Origin: Rhodoferax sp.
GTDB taxonomy: Bacteria > Pseudomonadota > Gammaproteobacteria > Burkholderiales > Burkholderiaceae_C
Assembly: GCF_028688795.1 (NCBI RefSeq)
Contig: NZ_JAQTXM010000003.1
Location: 175,762-239,761, forward strand
DNA length: 64,000 nucleotides
Direction of reading: 5' to 3'
A program made the position numbers and the translations under genes. Below the pieces are notes generated by a model. It saw only the letters and a program-made list of their open reading frames with translations. It had not been told where the DNA came from and searched no databases. This document shows, piece after piece, positions 9,030 to 17,604 of the stretch (within the stretch, counting starts at the first letter, position 1; every line of letters starts with the position of its first letter).

Positions 9030-10172
9030 TTACTGGGCCGGTTGACGTGGTTTTGGCCGCACACCCGGTGTCACCTGCAGTTTGGTTTTGCCATCTGCCC
9101 GCTGCACGTCAAACGGTGTGACTGTGCCAGGCTTGAGCGATGCCACTTGGGTCAGCAACTCGGCCACGTTGTGGACATCATGGCCTGCCACGCCGGTGAC
9201 CACATCGCCCGGTTTCATGCCTGCTAGCGCGGCCGGGCCGTTTTGTAAGACACCGGTGATGATCACGCCCTGTTCTGCGGCTACGCCAAAGGTTTGCGCC
9301 AGCTCAGGTGTGAGTTCGCTCGGCTCCACCCCGATCCAGCCACGCGTGACGCGACCATCTTTCACAATGCCTTCCAGCACCAGTTTTGCGGTGGACACCG
9401 GGATGGCAAAGCCAATGCCCATGCTGCCACCCGAGCGAGAATAAATGGCGGTGTTGATGCCCAGCAGATTGCCGTTGGTGTCAACCAATGCGCCACCCGA
9501 GTTGCCCGGGTTGATGGCGGCATCGGTCTGGATGAAGTTCTCAAAGGTGTTGATGCCCAGCTGGTTGCGCCCCAGGGCACTCACGATGCCGCTGGTCACG
9601 GTTTGGCCCACGCCAAATGGGTTGCCAATGGCCAGCACCTGGTCGCCCACTTGCAGGCTGTCGGAGTTGCCCAGCACGATGACGGGCAAGCGATCCAACT
9701 CAATCTTCAGCACGGCCAAGTCCGCATCCGGGTCGGTGCCTATGACCTTGGCACGGGCATGGCGGCTGTCATTGAGGATCACCTCGATTTCATCGGCGTT
9801 TTCCACCACATGGTTGTTGGTCAGGATGTAACCGTCAGGGCTGACAATCACGCCACTGCCCAAGCCCACCTGGGGTTGGTTTTGCTGTTCGCCAAAAAAG
9901 AACTTGAACCAGGGATCATCCCCGTGCGGGCCTTGCCGGGCGTTTTTGCTGGTGTTGATGCTGACCACCGCCAGTGATGACTTTTGCGCCGCCAGCCTGA
10001 AGCTGCCGGGTGGCACCATACCCGGTGTGGCAGCGGGTGCTTCAATTACCGCCACCATGCCAGAGCGGACGACCTTCATGTCCAGCCAGCCAGGTTTGAG
10101 CGTGCCGACAACAAAATACGCTGCCAACAAGACAGTGACCGACTGAGAAAACAACAACCAGAAACGTTTCAT
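9030..10172 (-). CDS. DegS-like HtrA-family serine protease
   Basis: A 380-residue trypsin-like protease with an N-terminal membrane anchor (about residues 4-24), a protease domain and a single C-terminal PDZ domain. The catalytic triad is visible: His in LTNNHVVENADE, Asp in DPDADLAVLKI, and Ser in INPGNSGGALVD. One PDZ plus a membrane anchor fits DegS better than the two-PDZ DegP/DegQ. DegS cleaves anti-sigma factors in the envelope stress response, but the substrate here is not shown by context. I started at the ATG at 10172 (MKRFWLLFSQ); the frame continues four codons upstream. It is convergent with tatC. Confidence 0.9.
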   Translation of the reverse strand: MKRFWLLFSQSVTVLLAAYFVVGTLKPGWLDMKVVRSGMVAVIEAPAATPGMVPPGSFRLAAQKSSLAVVSINTSKNARQGPHGDDPWFKFFFGEQQNQPQVGLGSGVIVSPDGYILTNNHVVENADEIEVILNDSRHARAKVIGTDPDADLAVLKIELDRLPVIVLGNSDSLQVGDQVLAIGNPFGVGQTVTSGIVSALGRNQLGINTFENFIQTDAAINPGNSGGALVDTNGNLLGINTAIYSRSGGSMGIGFAIPVSTAKLVLEGIVKDGRVTRGWIGVEPSELTPELAQTFGVAAEQGVIITGVLQNGPAALAGMKPGDVVTGVAGHDVHNVAELLTQVASLKPGTVTPFDVQRADGKTKLQVTPGVRPKPRQPAQ

Positions 10173-10254
10173 GGACAATGCCAAAAATTGGCCTATTTAG
10201 GTGGAAGAAACTGCGCGTTGAGCGTTAAATTGTAGGTCTCTGATCAATAAATCA

Positions 10255-10632
10255 ATGCCCAAGTTCACAGTCACCCTTCATGTTGAGCGTGAAGCGCCCC
10301 TCAAACCCCCCTTGGGTGCGCCGTGTAATGGCTGCGGCGTGTGCTGTTTGATGGAGCCTTGTCCCTTGGGTGTGCTGCTCTCTGGGCGGCGCAGCGGGGC
10401 CTGCCTGGCCTTGCGCTGGCAGGCTGACAGCCGGCAGTACCGTTGTGGCGCCATTACTTCTGCGCCAGAGGTGTTACGTGCGCGTATGCCGGTTTTATTG
10501 CATGGAGCCGTGCCAGCGCTGGCTTGGCTGCTGGCGCGATTGGCGCGGCGCTGGGTGGCTGCCGGTGTGGGTTGTGATTGTGATGTGTCAAGACCTGAGC
10601 GTGCGCCTGACTCCCAAGCTTTCGGGGCGTGA
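10255..10632 (+). CDS. Small cysteine-cluster protein (YkgJ-like)
   Basis: A 125-residue cytoplasmic protein. A cysteine cluster, CNGCGVCCLMEPCPLG, lies at about residues 24-39, with further Cys at GACLAL and QYRCGAI. This resembles the CxxCxxCC pattern of YkgJ-type proteins, which may bind zinc or an iron-sulphur cluster. The C-terminal third is Ala/Arg-rich and less distinctive, ending with a CDCD segment. It is divergent from the protease gene, with an 82 bp gap that must hold both promoters. Function unknown. Confidence 0.7.
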   Translation: MPKFTVTLHVEREAPLKPPLGAPCNGCGVCCLMEPCPLGVLLSGRRSGACLALRWQADSRQYRCGAITSAPEVLRARMPVLLHGAVPALAWLLARLARRWVAAGVGCDCDVSRPERAPDSQAFGA

Positions 10633-10688
10633 CCCGCTATCCCCTTGATCCCTCTTAGCATTGACTGACGCCACTTGAGAGCCCCCTG

Positions 10689-11447
10689 ATGACCCAAAGA
10701 ACTGACCTGCTGGCTGCGTTTGACACATTGCTGCAGCCCGAGCGTTTTCGAGATTTCGGCCCCAATGGCTTGCAAGTGGAGGGCTGTGCCACGGTGCAAA
10801 AGATTGTCTCCGGCGTCACCGCCAGCCGCGCCTTGATTGAGGCAGCAATTGCGGCCAACGCCGGCGCCATTTTTGTCCACCACGGCCTGTTCTGGCGAGG
10901 GCAAGATGGCCGAGTCACCGGCTGGATGAAGCAGCGCCTGGCCCTATTGCTGGCGCATGACATCAACCTGTTTGCCTACCATTTGCCGTTGGACGCCCAC
11001 CCTGAGCTGGGTAACAACGCCCAGCTGGGGCTTCAGTTGGGTCTGATCGTGCAATCGCGCTTTGGCGAGCAAGACCTCGGTTGCTTGGGGGAACGCATCG
11101 ACGGGACTGCGTTTGATGGCGCGCAGCTTTTGGCTGACCATGTGGCATTTGTATTAAATAGGCCTGTATCCCTTGTAAATAATGCGCAAAAAGCTATTAA
11201 AAAGATAGCATGGTGCAGTGGTGGTGCGCAGACCTATTTTGAGGCTGCCATTGCCGCAGGGGCTGACGCCTTCATCACCGGCGAACTATCAGAGCCGCAG
11301 GCGCACATTGCCCGCGAATGTGGTGTGGCCTACATTGCCTGCGGCCACCATGCCAGTGAGCGTTATGGCGCGCCAGCCGCAGCCGCCCACGTGGCCGCCC
11401 AATTCGGGCTGGCACACGAATTCATAGACATTGACAACCCCGCCTGA
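10689..11447 (+). CDS. NIF3/YbgI-family dinuclear metal-centre protein
   Basis: A 252-residue member of the Nif3 family, toroidal hexamers with a dinuclear metal site. Some members are proposed to act as GTP cyclohydrolase-like or DNA-associated proteins; the role is unsettled. Metal-binding signatures are FVHHGLFWRG near residue 62, FAYHLPLDAHPELG near 97, and the C-terminal GHHASERYGA. Residues 155-174 (VLNRPVSLVNNAQKAIKKIA) are encoded by a copy of the dispersed palindromic repeat, in frame and without obvious loss of the flanking conserved IAWCSGGAQ segment. The stop is one base before the pdxA start. Confidence 0.92.
   Translation: MTQRTDLLAAFDTLLQPERFRDFGPNGLQVEGCATVQKIVSGVTASRALIEAAIAANAGAIFVHHGLFWRGQDGRVTGWMKQRLALLLAHDINLFAYHLPLDAHPELGNNAQLGLQLGLIVQSRFGEQDLGCLGERIDGTAFDGAQLLADHVAFVLNRPVSLVNNAQKAIKKIAWCSGGAQTYFEAAIAAGADAFITGELSEPQAHIARECGVAYIACGHHASERYGAPAAAAHVAAQFGLAHEFIDIDNPA
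11151..11210 (+). repeat. Dispersed palindromic repeat, copy D, inside the NIF3-family gene (forward)
   Basis: AATAGGCCTGTATCCCTTGT is followed by AAATAATGCGCAAAAAGCTA and TTAAAAAGATAGC. By eye it aligns over about 50 bases with copy K (60488-60550), sharing CCTGTA, CCCTT, ATAA, GCG, AAGCTA, TAAAAA and ATAGC in register. It is translated as residues 155-174 and keeps the frame. Confidence 0.75.
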
Positions 11448-11448
11448 C

Positions 11449-12534
11449 ATGACTGCATCTACAAACCCGCAAGCGTTGCCTATTGCCATCACCATGGGCG
11501 ATGCCGCAGGCATTGGCCCGGAGATCATCGCCAAGGCGTTCAGAGACTCACCCGCTGACACCAAGGGCTGTTTCGTGGTGGGCGACGTTGCGACGCTGCG
11601 CCGCGCCGCGGCCGTGGTTGCCGGTCACGGGGTGCCGCTACCGGTGGCGGTGTTGAACCATGCGGAAGAGGCGTTGCACTGCCCGCCGCAGTGCATCCCC
11701 TTGCTGCCGATCGACTTGGTTGTGCCAGCAGACGCCGAGCCCGTACCGTTTGGCCAGTTGAGTGCGCGCGCCGGCCAAATCGCAGGTGACTGTGTGGTGT
11801 GGGCCGCCAACGCAGCGCTGCGTGGCGAGGTGGCTGCCCTGGTAACGGCCCCTTTGAACAAGGCGGCACTCTCAATGGCTGGCGATTGGCTGGCCAGTTT
11901 TCCTGGCCATACCGAACTTTTGCAGGCGCTGGCAGCGTCGCACAGCCACACATCGGTGGCGCAACTGCCGGTGCGCATGATGCTGGCCAATGACGAGTTA
12001 CGCGTGGTGCTTGTCAGTATCCATGTGTCTCTGCGCGACGCGTTGGCTGCCGTCACTTTCGACAACGTGTTGCAAACCTTGCTGATCACGCATCATGCGT
12101 TGCAAGCTGTTTTGGGGCGCGCGCCAAAAATCGGCGTGGCTGGCTTGAATCCCCATGCAGGCGAGGGTGGCTTGTTTGGGCGAGAAGAGCTTGAGGTGAT
12201 CTTGCCAGCCGTTGTTGCAGCGCGAGTTCAAGGCGTAATGGCCAGTGACCCGTTGGCGCCCGACACCGTGTTCATGCGGGCACGAGCCAAGGGCAGTCAG
12301 CCGGGTGAGTTTGACGTGGTGTTGGCGATGTACCACGACCAGGGCTTGATTCCTGTCAAATACCTGGGCGTAGATAAAGGAGTGAATGTGACGCTGGGTT
12401 TGCCTTTGACACGCACCAGCCCGGATCACGGCACTGCGTTTGACATTGCCGGCAAGGGCATCGCCGATGCGTCCAGTCTGGTCGCCGCGATACGCATGGC
12501 GCGGCAACTTTGTGCTGCCAAAGTTTTGTTGTGA
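11449..12534 (+). CDS. pdxA: 4-hydroxythreonine-4-phosphate dehydrogenase PdxA
   Basis: NAD-dependent oxidation of 4-phosphohydroxy-L-threonine in the DXP-dependent pyridoxal phosphate pathway. It is a metal-dependent enzyme of 361 residues. Signatures are ITMGDAAGIGPEIIAKA, VTAPLNKAAL, the first metal His in FPGHTELL, GLNPHAGEGGLFGREE, and the C-terminal TSPDHGTAFDIAGKG. The ATG at 11449 follows the NIF3 stop by one base and was preferred to an in-frame codon at 11431 inside that gene. In many proteobacteria pdxA neighbours ksgA or surA, which are absent here. Confidence 0.96.
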   Translation: MTASTNPQALPIAITMGDAAGIGPEIIAKAFRDSPADTKGCFVVGDVATLRRAAAVVAGHGVPLPVAVLNHAEEALHCPPQCIPLLPIDLVVPADAEPVPFGQLSARAGQIAGDCVVWAANAALRGEVAALVTAPLNKAALSMAGDWLASFPGHTELLQALAASHSHTSVAQLPVRMMLANDELRVVLVSIHVSLRDALAAVTFDNVLQTLLITHHALQAVLGRAPKIGVAGLNPHAGEGGLFGREELEVILPAVVAARVQGVMASDPLAPDTVFMRARAKGSQPGEFDVVLAMYHDQGLIPVKYLGVDKGVNVTLGLPLTRTSPDHGTAFDIAGKGIADASSLVAAIRMARQLCAAKVLL

Positions 12535-12590
12535 AATACGCTTCTAGCCCTTACTTAGTAAGCGTACATTGCTATTGAAATTATTTTTTC
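12533..12590 (+). repeat. Dispersed palindromic repeat, copy E (forward)
   Basis: TACGCTTCTAGCCCTTACTT is followed by AGTAAGCGTACATTGCTATT. It fills the 46 bp gap between convergent pdxA and mscL and overlaps both stop codons: its left end touches the pdxA TGA and its right end supplies the mscL TAA. Confidence 0.78.
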
Positions 12591-13012
12591 AGGCTGTCGC
12601 GAATTTCACGCAGTAACAACACATCTTCAGCCGGTGCAGTTGGCGCAGCGGGTGGGGGTGTCGGGGCTTCCTTTTTCAGGCGGTTGATTTGTTTGACCAT
12701 GATGAAGATGATGAAAGCCAATATGGCAAAGTTAACGGCCACCGTGATGAAGTTGCCATAGGCAAACACAGGTACACCGGCTTTTTTCAAGGCATCCAGT
12801 GTTCTGGCAGTGCCTTCGGGGGCTTGAGCCAGCGCGACAAACAGACTGGAAAAATCCAGCTTGCCAAAAATGGCACCCACAATGGGCATGATCAGGTCGC
12901 TCACCACCGAGTCAACTATCTTGCCAAATGCGCCACCAATGATCACGCCTACGGCGAGATCCATCACATTGCCCTTGACGGCAAACTCCTTGAATTCAGT
13001 CATCATGCTCAT
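12581..13012 (-). CDS. mscL: Large-conductance mechanosensitive channel MscL
   Basis: A homopentameric inner-membrane channel that opens under membrane tension during hypo-osmotic shock. The N-terminal amphipathic segment [12 protein letters not shown] is followed by TM1 ([20 protein letters not shown]), the conserved periplasmic loop, TM2 ([20 protein letters not shown]) and a charged C-terminal helix, [14 protein letters not shown] Pro/Ala-rich linker precedes that helix. Length is 143 residues. An AAGGAG ribosome-binding site precedes the ATG at 13012. Confidence 0.97.
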   Translation of the reverse strand: MSMMTEFKEFAVKGNVMDLAVGVIIGGAFGKIVDSVVSDLIMPIVGAIFGKLDFSSLFVALAQAPEGTARTLDALKKAGVPVFAYGNFITVAVNFAILAFIIFIMVKQINRLKKEAPTPPPAAPTAPAEDVLLLREIRDSLKK

Positions 13013-13116
13013 GGCTCGTTCGCTCCTTTAAGTCGAAATATTAAGAGGATGTAAGTATGGCGTCATATGTGGGCTTTGCCCGCCTATTGTTGGCATCGCG
13101 CGTCGGTTTGTATGAC

Positions 13117-13144
13117 TTTTGTGACAAAGTGCCTCAGCTACAAT
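13117..13144 (+). promoter_or_regulatory. Candidate promoter of the petABC operon
   Basis: A -10-like hexamer TACAAT (13139-13144) lies 43 bp before the petA ATG. A weak -35, TTTTGT at 13117, sits 16 bp upstream of it. No other promoter-like sequence stands out in the 175 bp between mscL and petA. Confidence 0.4.
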
Positions 13145-13187
13145 CCAAGGCTAAAACCTGTAGTGGACTTTATCATTGAGGAATCTC

Positions 13188-13802
13188 ATGAGTGAAACTC
13201 TCGCCGAAAGCGGCTCTATCGACTCCAGTAAACGAACTTGGCTGATCGCATCAGGATGCGCCGGTGCAGCTGGTGGGCTTGCCGCGGCAGTCCCGTTTGT
13301 CAGTTCATTTCAACCTTCCGAGCGTGCCAAGGCCGCTGGCGCCGCGGTGGAGGCCGATATTTCGGCGCTTAAGCCCGGCGAAAAAATGACGGTGGAGTGG
13401 CGCGGCAAACCCGTCTGGATCGTGCGCCGCACGCCCGAGATGCTTGCTGCCTTGCCAAAACTCGACAGTCAATTGGTTGACCCCAATTCAACGCGCAAGC
13501 CAAATGATCAGGCACCTGCTTATGCGCGTAACGCCACGCGCTCGATCAAACCTGAATATTCAGTGCTGGTGGGCATCTGCACGCACTTGGGCTGTTCGCC
13601 GTCTGACAAGTTCACTTCGGGTCCTCAGCCATCACTGCCTGACGATTGGCAGGGTGGTTTTTTCTGTCCTTGTCATGGCTCCACCTTCGATTTGGCCGGC
13701 CGTGTCTACAAAAACAAGCCGGCGCCAGACAACCTCGAAGTGCCGCCGCACATGTACCTCTCGGACACCAAGCTGCTCATTGGTGACGATAAAAAAGCCT
13801 AA
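13188..13802 (+). CDS. petA: Ubiquinol-cytochrome c reductase Rieske iron-sulphur subunit PetA
   Basis: The 2Fe-2S subunit of the cytochrome bc1 complex, passing electrons from ubiquinol to cytochrome c1. Both cluster-binding boxes are intact: CTHLGCSP and CPCHGSTFD. The N-terminal membrane anchor (about residues 15-38) is preceded by [11 protein letters not shown]. Rieske proteins are typically Tat substrates, but here the expected Arg-Arg pair reads Lys-Arg. The ATG at 13188 is supported by a GAGGA ribosome-binding site. It is followed by petB after 11 bp and petC, forming the bc1 operon. Confidence 0.96.
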   Translation: MSETLAESGSIDSSKRTWLIASGCAGAAGGLAAAVPFVSSFQPSERAKAAGAAVEADISALKPGEKMTVEWRGKPVWIVRRTPEMLAALPKLDSQLVDPNSTRKPNDQAPAYARNATRSIKPEYSVLVGICTHLGCSPSDKFTSGPQPSLPDDWQGGFFCPCHGSTFDLAGRVYKNKPAPDNLEVPPHMYLSDTKLLIGDDKKA

Positions 13803-13813
13803 GGATCAATAAC

Positions 13814-15214
13814 ATGGCTACTTTTCACGAAATCTCCCCCAATGCGTCGGCCGGCGAAAAAGCCTTGAACTGGGTTGATAACCGTTTTCCGCTCTCAAAG
13901 CTCTTCAAAGAGCACATGAGCGAGTACTACGCGCCCAAAAACTTTAACCTCTGGTACATCTTCGGCTCGCTGTCGTTGTTGGTGTTGGTGATTCAAATCG
14001 TCACCGGCATTTTCCTGGTGATGCATTACAAGCCTGATGCCGCCCTGGCGTTTGCTTCCGTGGAATACATCATGCGCGATGTGCCTTGGGGATGGCTGAT
14101 TCGCTACATGCACTCCACTGGCGCTTCGGCCTTCTTTGTGGTGGTTTACCTGCACATGTTCCGCGGTTTGATGTACGGCAGCTATCGCAAGCCACGCGAA
14201 CTCATCTGGCTGTTTGGTTGTGGCATCTTTTTGGCTTTGATGGCTGAAGCTTTCATGGGCTACCTGTTGCCTTGGGGTCAAATGAGCTACTGGGGCGCTC
14301 AAGTGATCGTCAACTTGTTCTCGGCGATCCCCTTCATCGGTCCTGACCTGGCGCTGTTGATTCGTGGTGACTTCGTGGTGGGTGATGCCACCTTGAACCG
14401 CTTCTTCAGTTTTCACGTGATTGCGGTGCCCTTGGTGTTGTTGGGTTTGGTGGTGGCTCACATCATTGCGTTGCATGAGGTGGGTTCCAACAACCCGGAT
14501 GGCATCGAGATCAAGGCAACCAAAGACGCCAATGGCATTCCGCTGGACGGCATCCCCTTTCACCCTTACTACTCAGTGCATGACGTTTTCGCTGTCAGTG
14601 CGTTCTTGTTTGTGTTTTCTGCCATTGTGTTCTTTGCCCCTGAAATGGGTGGCTATTTCCTGGAATACAACAACTTCATACCGGCCAATCCGTTCCAGAC
14701 GCCTTTGCACATTGCACCGGTCTGGTACTTCACGCCGTTCTACACTTTGCTGCGTGCTGTGACTGCCGAGATGATGTATGTCTTGATGGCCTGTGTGGTG
14801 GGTGGTGCTGTGCTGGCGGTTGTCAAAATCAAGATGCCTGCGCTGTTCAAAGGCTTGATCGTGGGCGGGGCCGTGGTGGTCGTTGCCATGATGATGGCCA
14901 TTGACGCGAAATTCTGGGGTGTGGTGGCCATGGGTGGTGGTGTTGTGATTCTGTTCTTTTTGCCCTGGTTGGATAACAGCAAGGTCAAGTCCATTCGCTA
15001 TCGCCCAACTTGGCACAAGTACCTTTATGGCGCCTTCGTGATTAATTTTTTCGTGATTGGTTACCTGGGGACCCAACCAGTGTCTGATATTGCCAATCGT
15101 ATTTCCCAGTTTGGCACCTTGTTTTATTTTGGCTTTTTCATCCTGATGCCTTGGTGGAGTCGTCTGGGTACGTTCAAACAAGTGCCTAGTCGTGTCAATT
15201 TCACGGCGCATTGA
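13814..15214 (+). CDS. petB: Cytochrome b subunit PetB of the bc1 complex
   Basis: A membrane diheme subunit with the quinol oxidation (Qo) and quinone reduction (Qi) sites. It has 466 residues and eight or more transmembrane helices. Heme-ligating His pairs lie in helices containing [20 protein letters not shown] and [21 protein letters not shown]. The Qo-site PEWY-type motif appears as [15 protein letters not shown], so the usual PEWY is PVWY here. Extra hydrophobic sequence follows the canonical core at the C-terminus. Confidence 0.96.
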   Translation: MATFHEISPNASAGEKALNWVDNRFPLSKLFKEHMSEYYAPKNFNLWYIFGSLSLLVLVIQIVTGIFLVMHYKPDAALAFASVEYIMRDVPWGWLIRYMHSTGASAFFVVVYLHMFRGLMYGSYRKPRELIWLFGCGIFLALMAEAFMGYLLPWGQMSYWGAQVIVNLFSAIPFIGPDLALLIRGDFVVGDATLNRFFSFHVIAVPLVLLGLVVAHIIALHEVGSNNPDGIEIKATKDANGIPLDGIPFHPYYSVHDVFAVSAFLFVFSAIVFFAPEMGGYFLEYNNFIPANPFQTPLHIAPVWYFTPFYTLLRAVTAEMMYVLMACVVGGAVLAVVKIKMPALFKGLIVGGAVVVVAMMMAIDAKFWGVVAMGGGVVILFFLPWLDNSKVKSIRYRPTWHKYLYGAFVINFFVIGYLGTQPVSDIANRISQFGTLFYFGFFILMPWWSRLGTFKQVPSRVNFTAH

Positions 15215-15229
15215 ACAGGAGAACAACAC

Positions 15230-15919
15230 ATGAAAATCATGGGCTTCACTCAAAAAATTATTCTCGGGTTTGTCATGGCATTGGGCATCAGTTCGGCTGT
15301 CCACGCCAATGTGGGCGGTCCCGCCTGGGACAAGGCGCCGGACAAGATCAACGACCAAGCTGCATTGCAAAATGGTGCCAAGGTGTTTGTGAATTACTGT
15401 TTGAACTGCCACTCTGCGGCATTCAATCGGTTCAACCGCCTGCAAGACATTGGCCTGACAGCTGAGCAGATCAAAGACAACCTACTGGTTACCAATAGCA
15501 AAATTGGTGACACGATGAAGGCTGCTATTGACCCACAACAGGCCAAGGCCTGGTTTGGCGTAAATCCACCCGATTTAACAGTCATCGCCCGGTCACGTGC
15601 CGGCGCTGGTGGTACGGGTACAGACTACCTTTACACGTACATGCGCAGTTTTTATGCAGATGAGACAAAACCGACTGGTTGGAACAACCATGTGTTTCCG
15701 AACGTCGCAATGCCTCACGTGTTGTGGGAAATGCAAAGCACCATGACCCCCGCGCAATATGACCAGACGATTGGTGACCTGGTGAATTACTTGCAGTGGA
15801 TGGCCGAGCCAGCGCAGACCACACGCAAAAACCTGGGCGTATGGGTGCTGATTTTCTTGGCCGGCTTGACCTTCCTGACCTGGAAACTCAACAACGCTTA
15901 CTGGAAAGACATCAAGTAA
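15230..15919 (+). CDS. petC: Cytochrome c1 subunit PetC of the bc1 complex
   Basis: A membrane-anchored c-type cytochrome that receives electrons from the Rieske protein. It has a cleavable signal peptide ending near SSAVHA, one heme site (NYCLNCHSAAFNR), the methionine ligand region VAMPHVLWEM, and a C-terminal anchor (about residues 202-220). It has 229 residues. The ATG at 15230 has a good AGGAG ribosome-binding site. This is the last gene of the bc1 operon; sspA begins 106 bp later. Confidence 0.96.
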   Translation: MKIMGFTQKIILGFVMALGISSAVHANVGGPAWDKAPDKINDQAALQNGAKVFVNYCLNCHSAAFNRFNRLQDIGLTAEQIKDNLLVTNSKIGDTMKAAIDPQQAKAWFGVNPPDLTVIARSRAGAGGTGTDYLYTYMRSFYADETKPTGWNNHVFPNVAMPHVLWEMQSTMTPAQYDQTIGDLVNYLQWMAEPAQTTRKNLGVWVLIFLAGLTFLTWKLNNAYWKDIK

Positions 15920-16025
15920 GCTTTGATTCATTGATTCGCGCGCCGCATGCAAGCGCGTTGCGCGGGTTCTTCAGAGTGGTGGGCGAATAGCCTTCCGCTC
16001 TTTTACTTTTTTAGGAGCCTCCACC

Positions 16026-16637
16026 ATGATGGTGCTTTACTCGGGTACAACTTGCCCATATTCTCATCGTTGCCGTTTCGTCTTGTTTGAAAAAGGCATG
16101 GATTTTGAGATTCGGGACGTGGACTTGTACAACAAGCCTGAAGACATCAGCGTGATGAACCCCTATGGGCAAGTGCCGATTCTGGTGGAGCGTGATTTGA
16201 TTCTTTATGAGTCAAACATCATCAACGAATACATTGATGAGCGTTTTCCGCATCCCCAATTGATGCCCGGAGATCCGGTCGACCGTGCACGTGTGCGCCT
16301 TTTTTTGCTTAATTTCGAAAAAGAATTGTTCGTTCACGTTTCGACACTGGAATCGCGCTCGGCCAAGGCCAATGAAAAAGCGCTTGAGAAGGCCCGTGCG
16401 CATATTCGCGACCGTCTGACACAACTGGCTCCGGTGTTTCTGAAAAACAAGTACATGCTGGGGGATGGGTTCTCCATGCTCGACGTGGCGATTGCGCCCT
16501 TGCTGTGGCGTCTTGACTATTACGGTATCGAACTCAGCAAGAATGCTGCGCCCTTGCTGAAGTATGCCGAGCGTATCTTTTCCCGCCCAGCATACATCGA
16601 GGCATTGACACCTTCTGAAAAGGTAATGCGCAAGTAG
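16026..16637 (+). CDS. sspA: Stringent starvation protein A (GST-fold)
   Basis: An RNA polymerase-associated protein with a glutathione S-transferase fold, linked to stationary-phase and stress gene expression. It has 203 residues. The N-terminal thioredoxin-like domain contains YSGTTCPYSHRCRFVLFEKG and the cis-Pro segment YGQVPILVERD. The C-terminal helical domain contains FSMLDVAIAPLLWRLDYYGI. It lies between petC and sspB, an order I know from many beta- and gammaproteobacteria. An AGGAG site precedes the start. Confidence 0.93.
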   Translation: MMVLYSGTTCPYSHRCRFVLFEKGMDFEIRDVDLYNKPEDISVMNPYGQVPILVERDLILYESNIINEYIDERFPHPQLMPGDPVDRARVRLFLLNFEKELFVHVSTLESRSAKANEKALEKARAHIRDRLTQLAPVFLKNKYMLGDGFSMLDVAIAPLLWRLDYYGIELSKNAAPLLKYAERIFSRPAYIEALTPSEKVMRK

Positions 16638-16654
16638 GCGCCTAGGTGGTTTCC

Positions 16655-17149
16655 ATGACACAAGATATGCAAACCACGTCAACTCGTCCCTACCTCATTC
16701 GGGCCTTGCACGAATGGTGTGGCGACAATGGGTTGACGCCCTATGTGACCGTGCTGGTGGATAACACCGTGCAGGTGCCACGCGAGTTTGTCAAAGACGG
16801 CGAGATTGTGCTCAACATTGGGTTTGATGCGACCACGGGCCTGCAATTGGGTAATGAGTTCATGGAATTCAAGGCGCGATTCGGTGGCGTCGTTCGTGAT
16901 ATTTTTGTGCCCATTGGTCAGGTGGTGGCGATCTTTGCCAAGGAAAATGGGCAGGGTATGGCGTTTCCGCGTGATGATCGGTCGGTTGCTAAAACAACCC
17001 AGGCGGCTGACGCAAGGCCTGCAAAACCATCACCTGCCCGTTTGGCTCAAGTCCAAAGCGACGTGACCAGCGGCGCCTCAGTGGTCCTGCCAGAATCGGT
17101 TGATGTACCGAAACCAGGTAAACGACCGTCACTCACACGAATTAAGTAG
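16655..17149 (+). CDS. sspB: ClpXP protease specificity-enhancing factor SspB
   Basis: An adaptor that delivers ssrA-tagged polypeptides to ClpXP. The N-terminal domain begins TRPYLIRALHEWCGDNGLTP and continues YVTVLVDNTVQVPREFVKDG, both typical. The C-terminal half is a low-complexity linker ending in PKPGKRPSLTRIK, matching the short hydrophobic/basic tail that contacts ClpX. The start is the ATG at 16655; a GTG three codons upstream and an ATG at 16664 are alternatives. Confidence 0.94.
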   Translation: MTQDMQTTSTRPYLIRALHEWCGDNGLTPYVTVLVDNTVQVPREFVKDGEIVLNIGFDATTGLQLGNEFMEFKARFGGVVRDIFVPIGQVVAIFAKENGQGMAFPRDDRSVAKTTQAADARPAKPSPARLAQVQSDVTSGASVVLPESVDVPKPGKRPSLTRIK

Positions 17150-17177
17150 TTTTGGGAAAAGCTTCAAAAAACTTGTG

Positions 17178-17183
17178 TAGAAT
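17178..17183 (+). promoter_or_regulatory. Candidate -10 element of the tRNA-Thr promoter
   Basis: TAGAAT lies 9 bp before the mature 5' end of tRNA-Thr, a normal spacing for a short tRNA leader. No convincing -35 is seen, the best being TTGGGA at 17152 with a long 20 bp spacer. Confidence 0.4.
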
Positions 17184-17192
17184 TCGATTTTC

Positions 17193-17268
17193 GCCGATTT
17201 AGCTCAGTTGGTAGAGCAACCGCCTTGTAAGCGGTAGGTCGTCAGTTCGAATCCGACAATCGGCACCA
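17193..17268 (+). tRNA. tRNA-Thr (anticodon TGT)
   Basis: A 76 nt cloverleaf. The acceptor stem GCCGATT pairs with AATCGGC, the D-arm contains AGCTCAGTTGGTAGAGC, the anticodon stem is CCGCC/GGCGG-like with loop CTTGTAA (anticodon TGT), and the T-arm contains GTTCGAATC. The 3' CCA is encoded. It follows sspB by 43 bp and is convergent with the DUF721 gene. Confidence 0.97.
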
Positions 17269-17278
17269 AGTTTTCTCG

Positions 17279-17599
17279 TCACTCCTGGCGACGTATTTTT
17301 AGGCGAATCGATTTCACATCGAGGTCATGCACCCGCAGGTGTGACTCAAAGGCTGGCAACAGTTGCCTTACCTTGGCCGCCGTGGTGTTGTTAGACAACA
17401 GCAGACACCACACCCCGTCTTCAAGCGGGCCGGCTTGGACTTGTGCTCGCAATGAGTCAGGTATCAAGGCGGTGATGGCTTGCAAACGAGCACTCGATTC
17501 ATGCTGAAGCGACATTAATCTGGCGAGGCCAGGGTTGCTTTTGCTGGCTTGCAGCAGGGTCACTGAAGAGTGGCGTCGGTTCATGTGGTTGAGGGTCAT
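17279..17599 (-). CDS. DUF721 (DciA-like) small protein
   Basis: A 106-residue cytoplasmic protein. The C-terminal half, GVWCLLLSNNTTAAKVRQLL followed by a basic tail, resembles the DUF721 domain. That domain includes DciA, the predicted replicative helicase loader of many bacteria lacking DnaC. Proteins of this family often lie near secA, and secA is about 1.2 kb away here. The start at 17599 is only five bases from the divergent M23 peptidase start, so its promoter must lie inside that neighbour. The DciA function is inference from family and position. Confidence 0.7.
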   Translation of the reverse strand: MTLNHMNRRHSSVTLLQASKSNPGLARLMSLQHESSARLQAITALIPDSLRAQVQAGPLEDGVWCLLLSNNTTAAKVRQLLPAFESHLRVHDLDVKSIRLKIRRQE

Positions 17600-17604
17600 A
17601 TCAG

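Noticed and set aside
10173..10254. A possible degenerate repeat copy (AATTGGCCTATTTAGG) in the divergent gap before the cysteine-cluster gene
   Set aside because: Only about ten bases match, and the core TAGCCCTTAT is missing.
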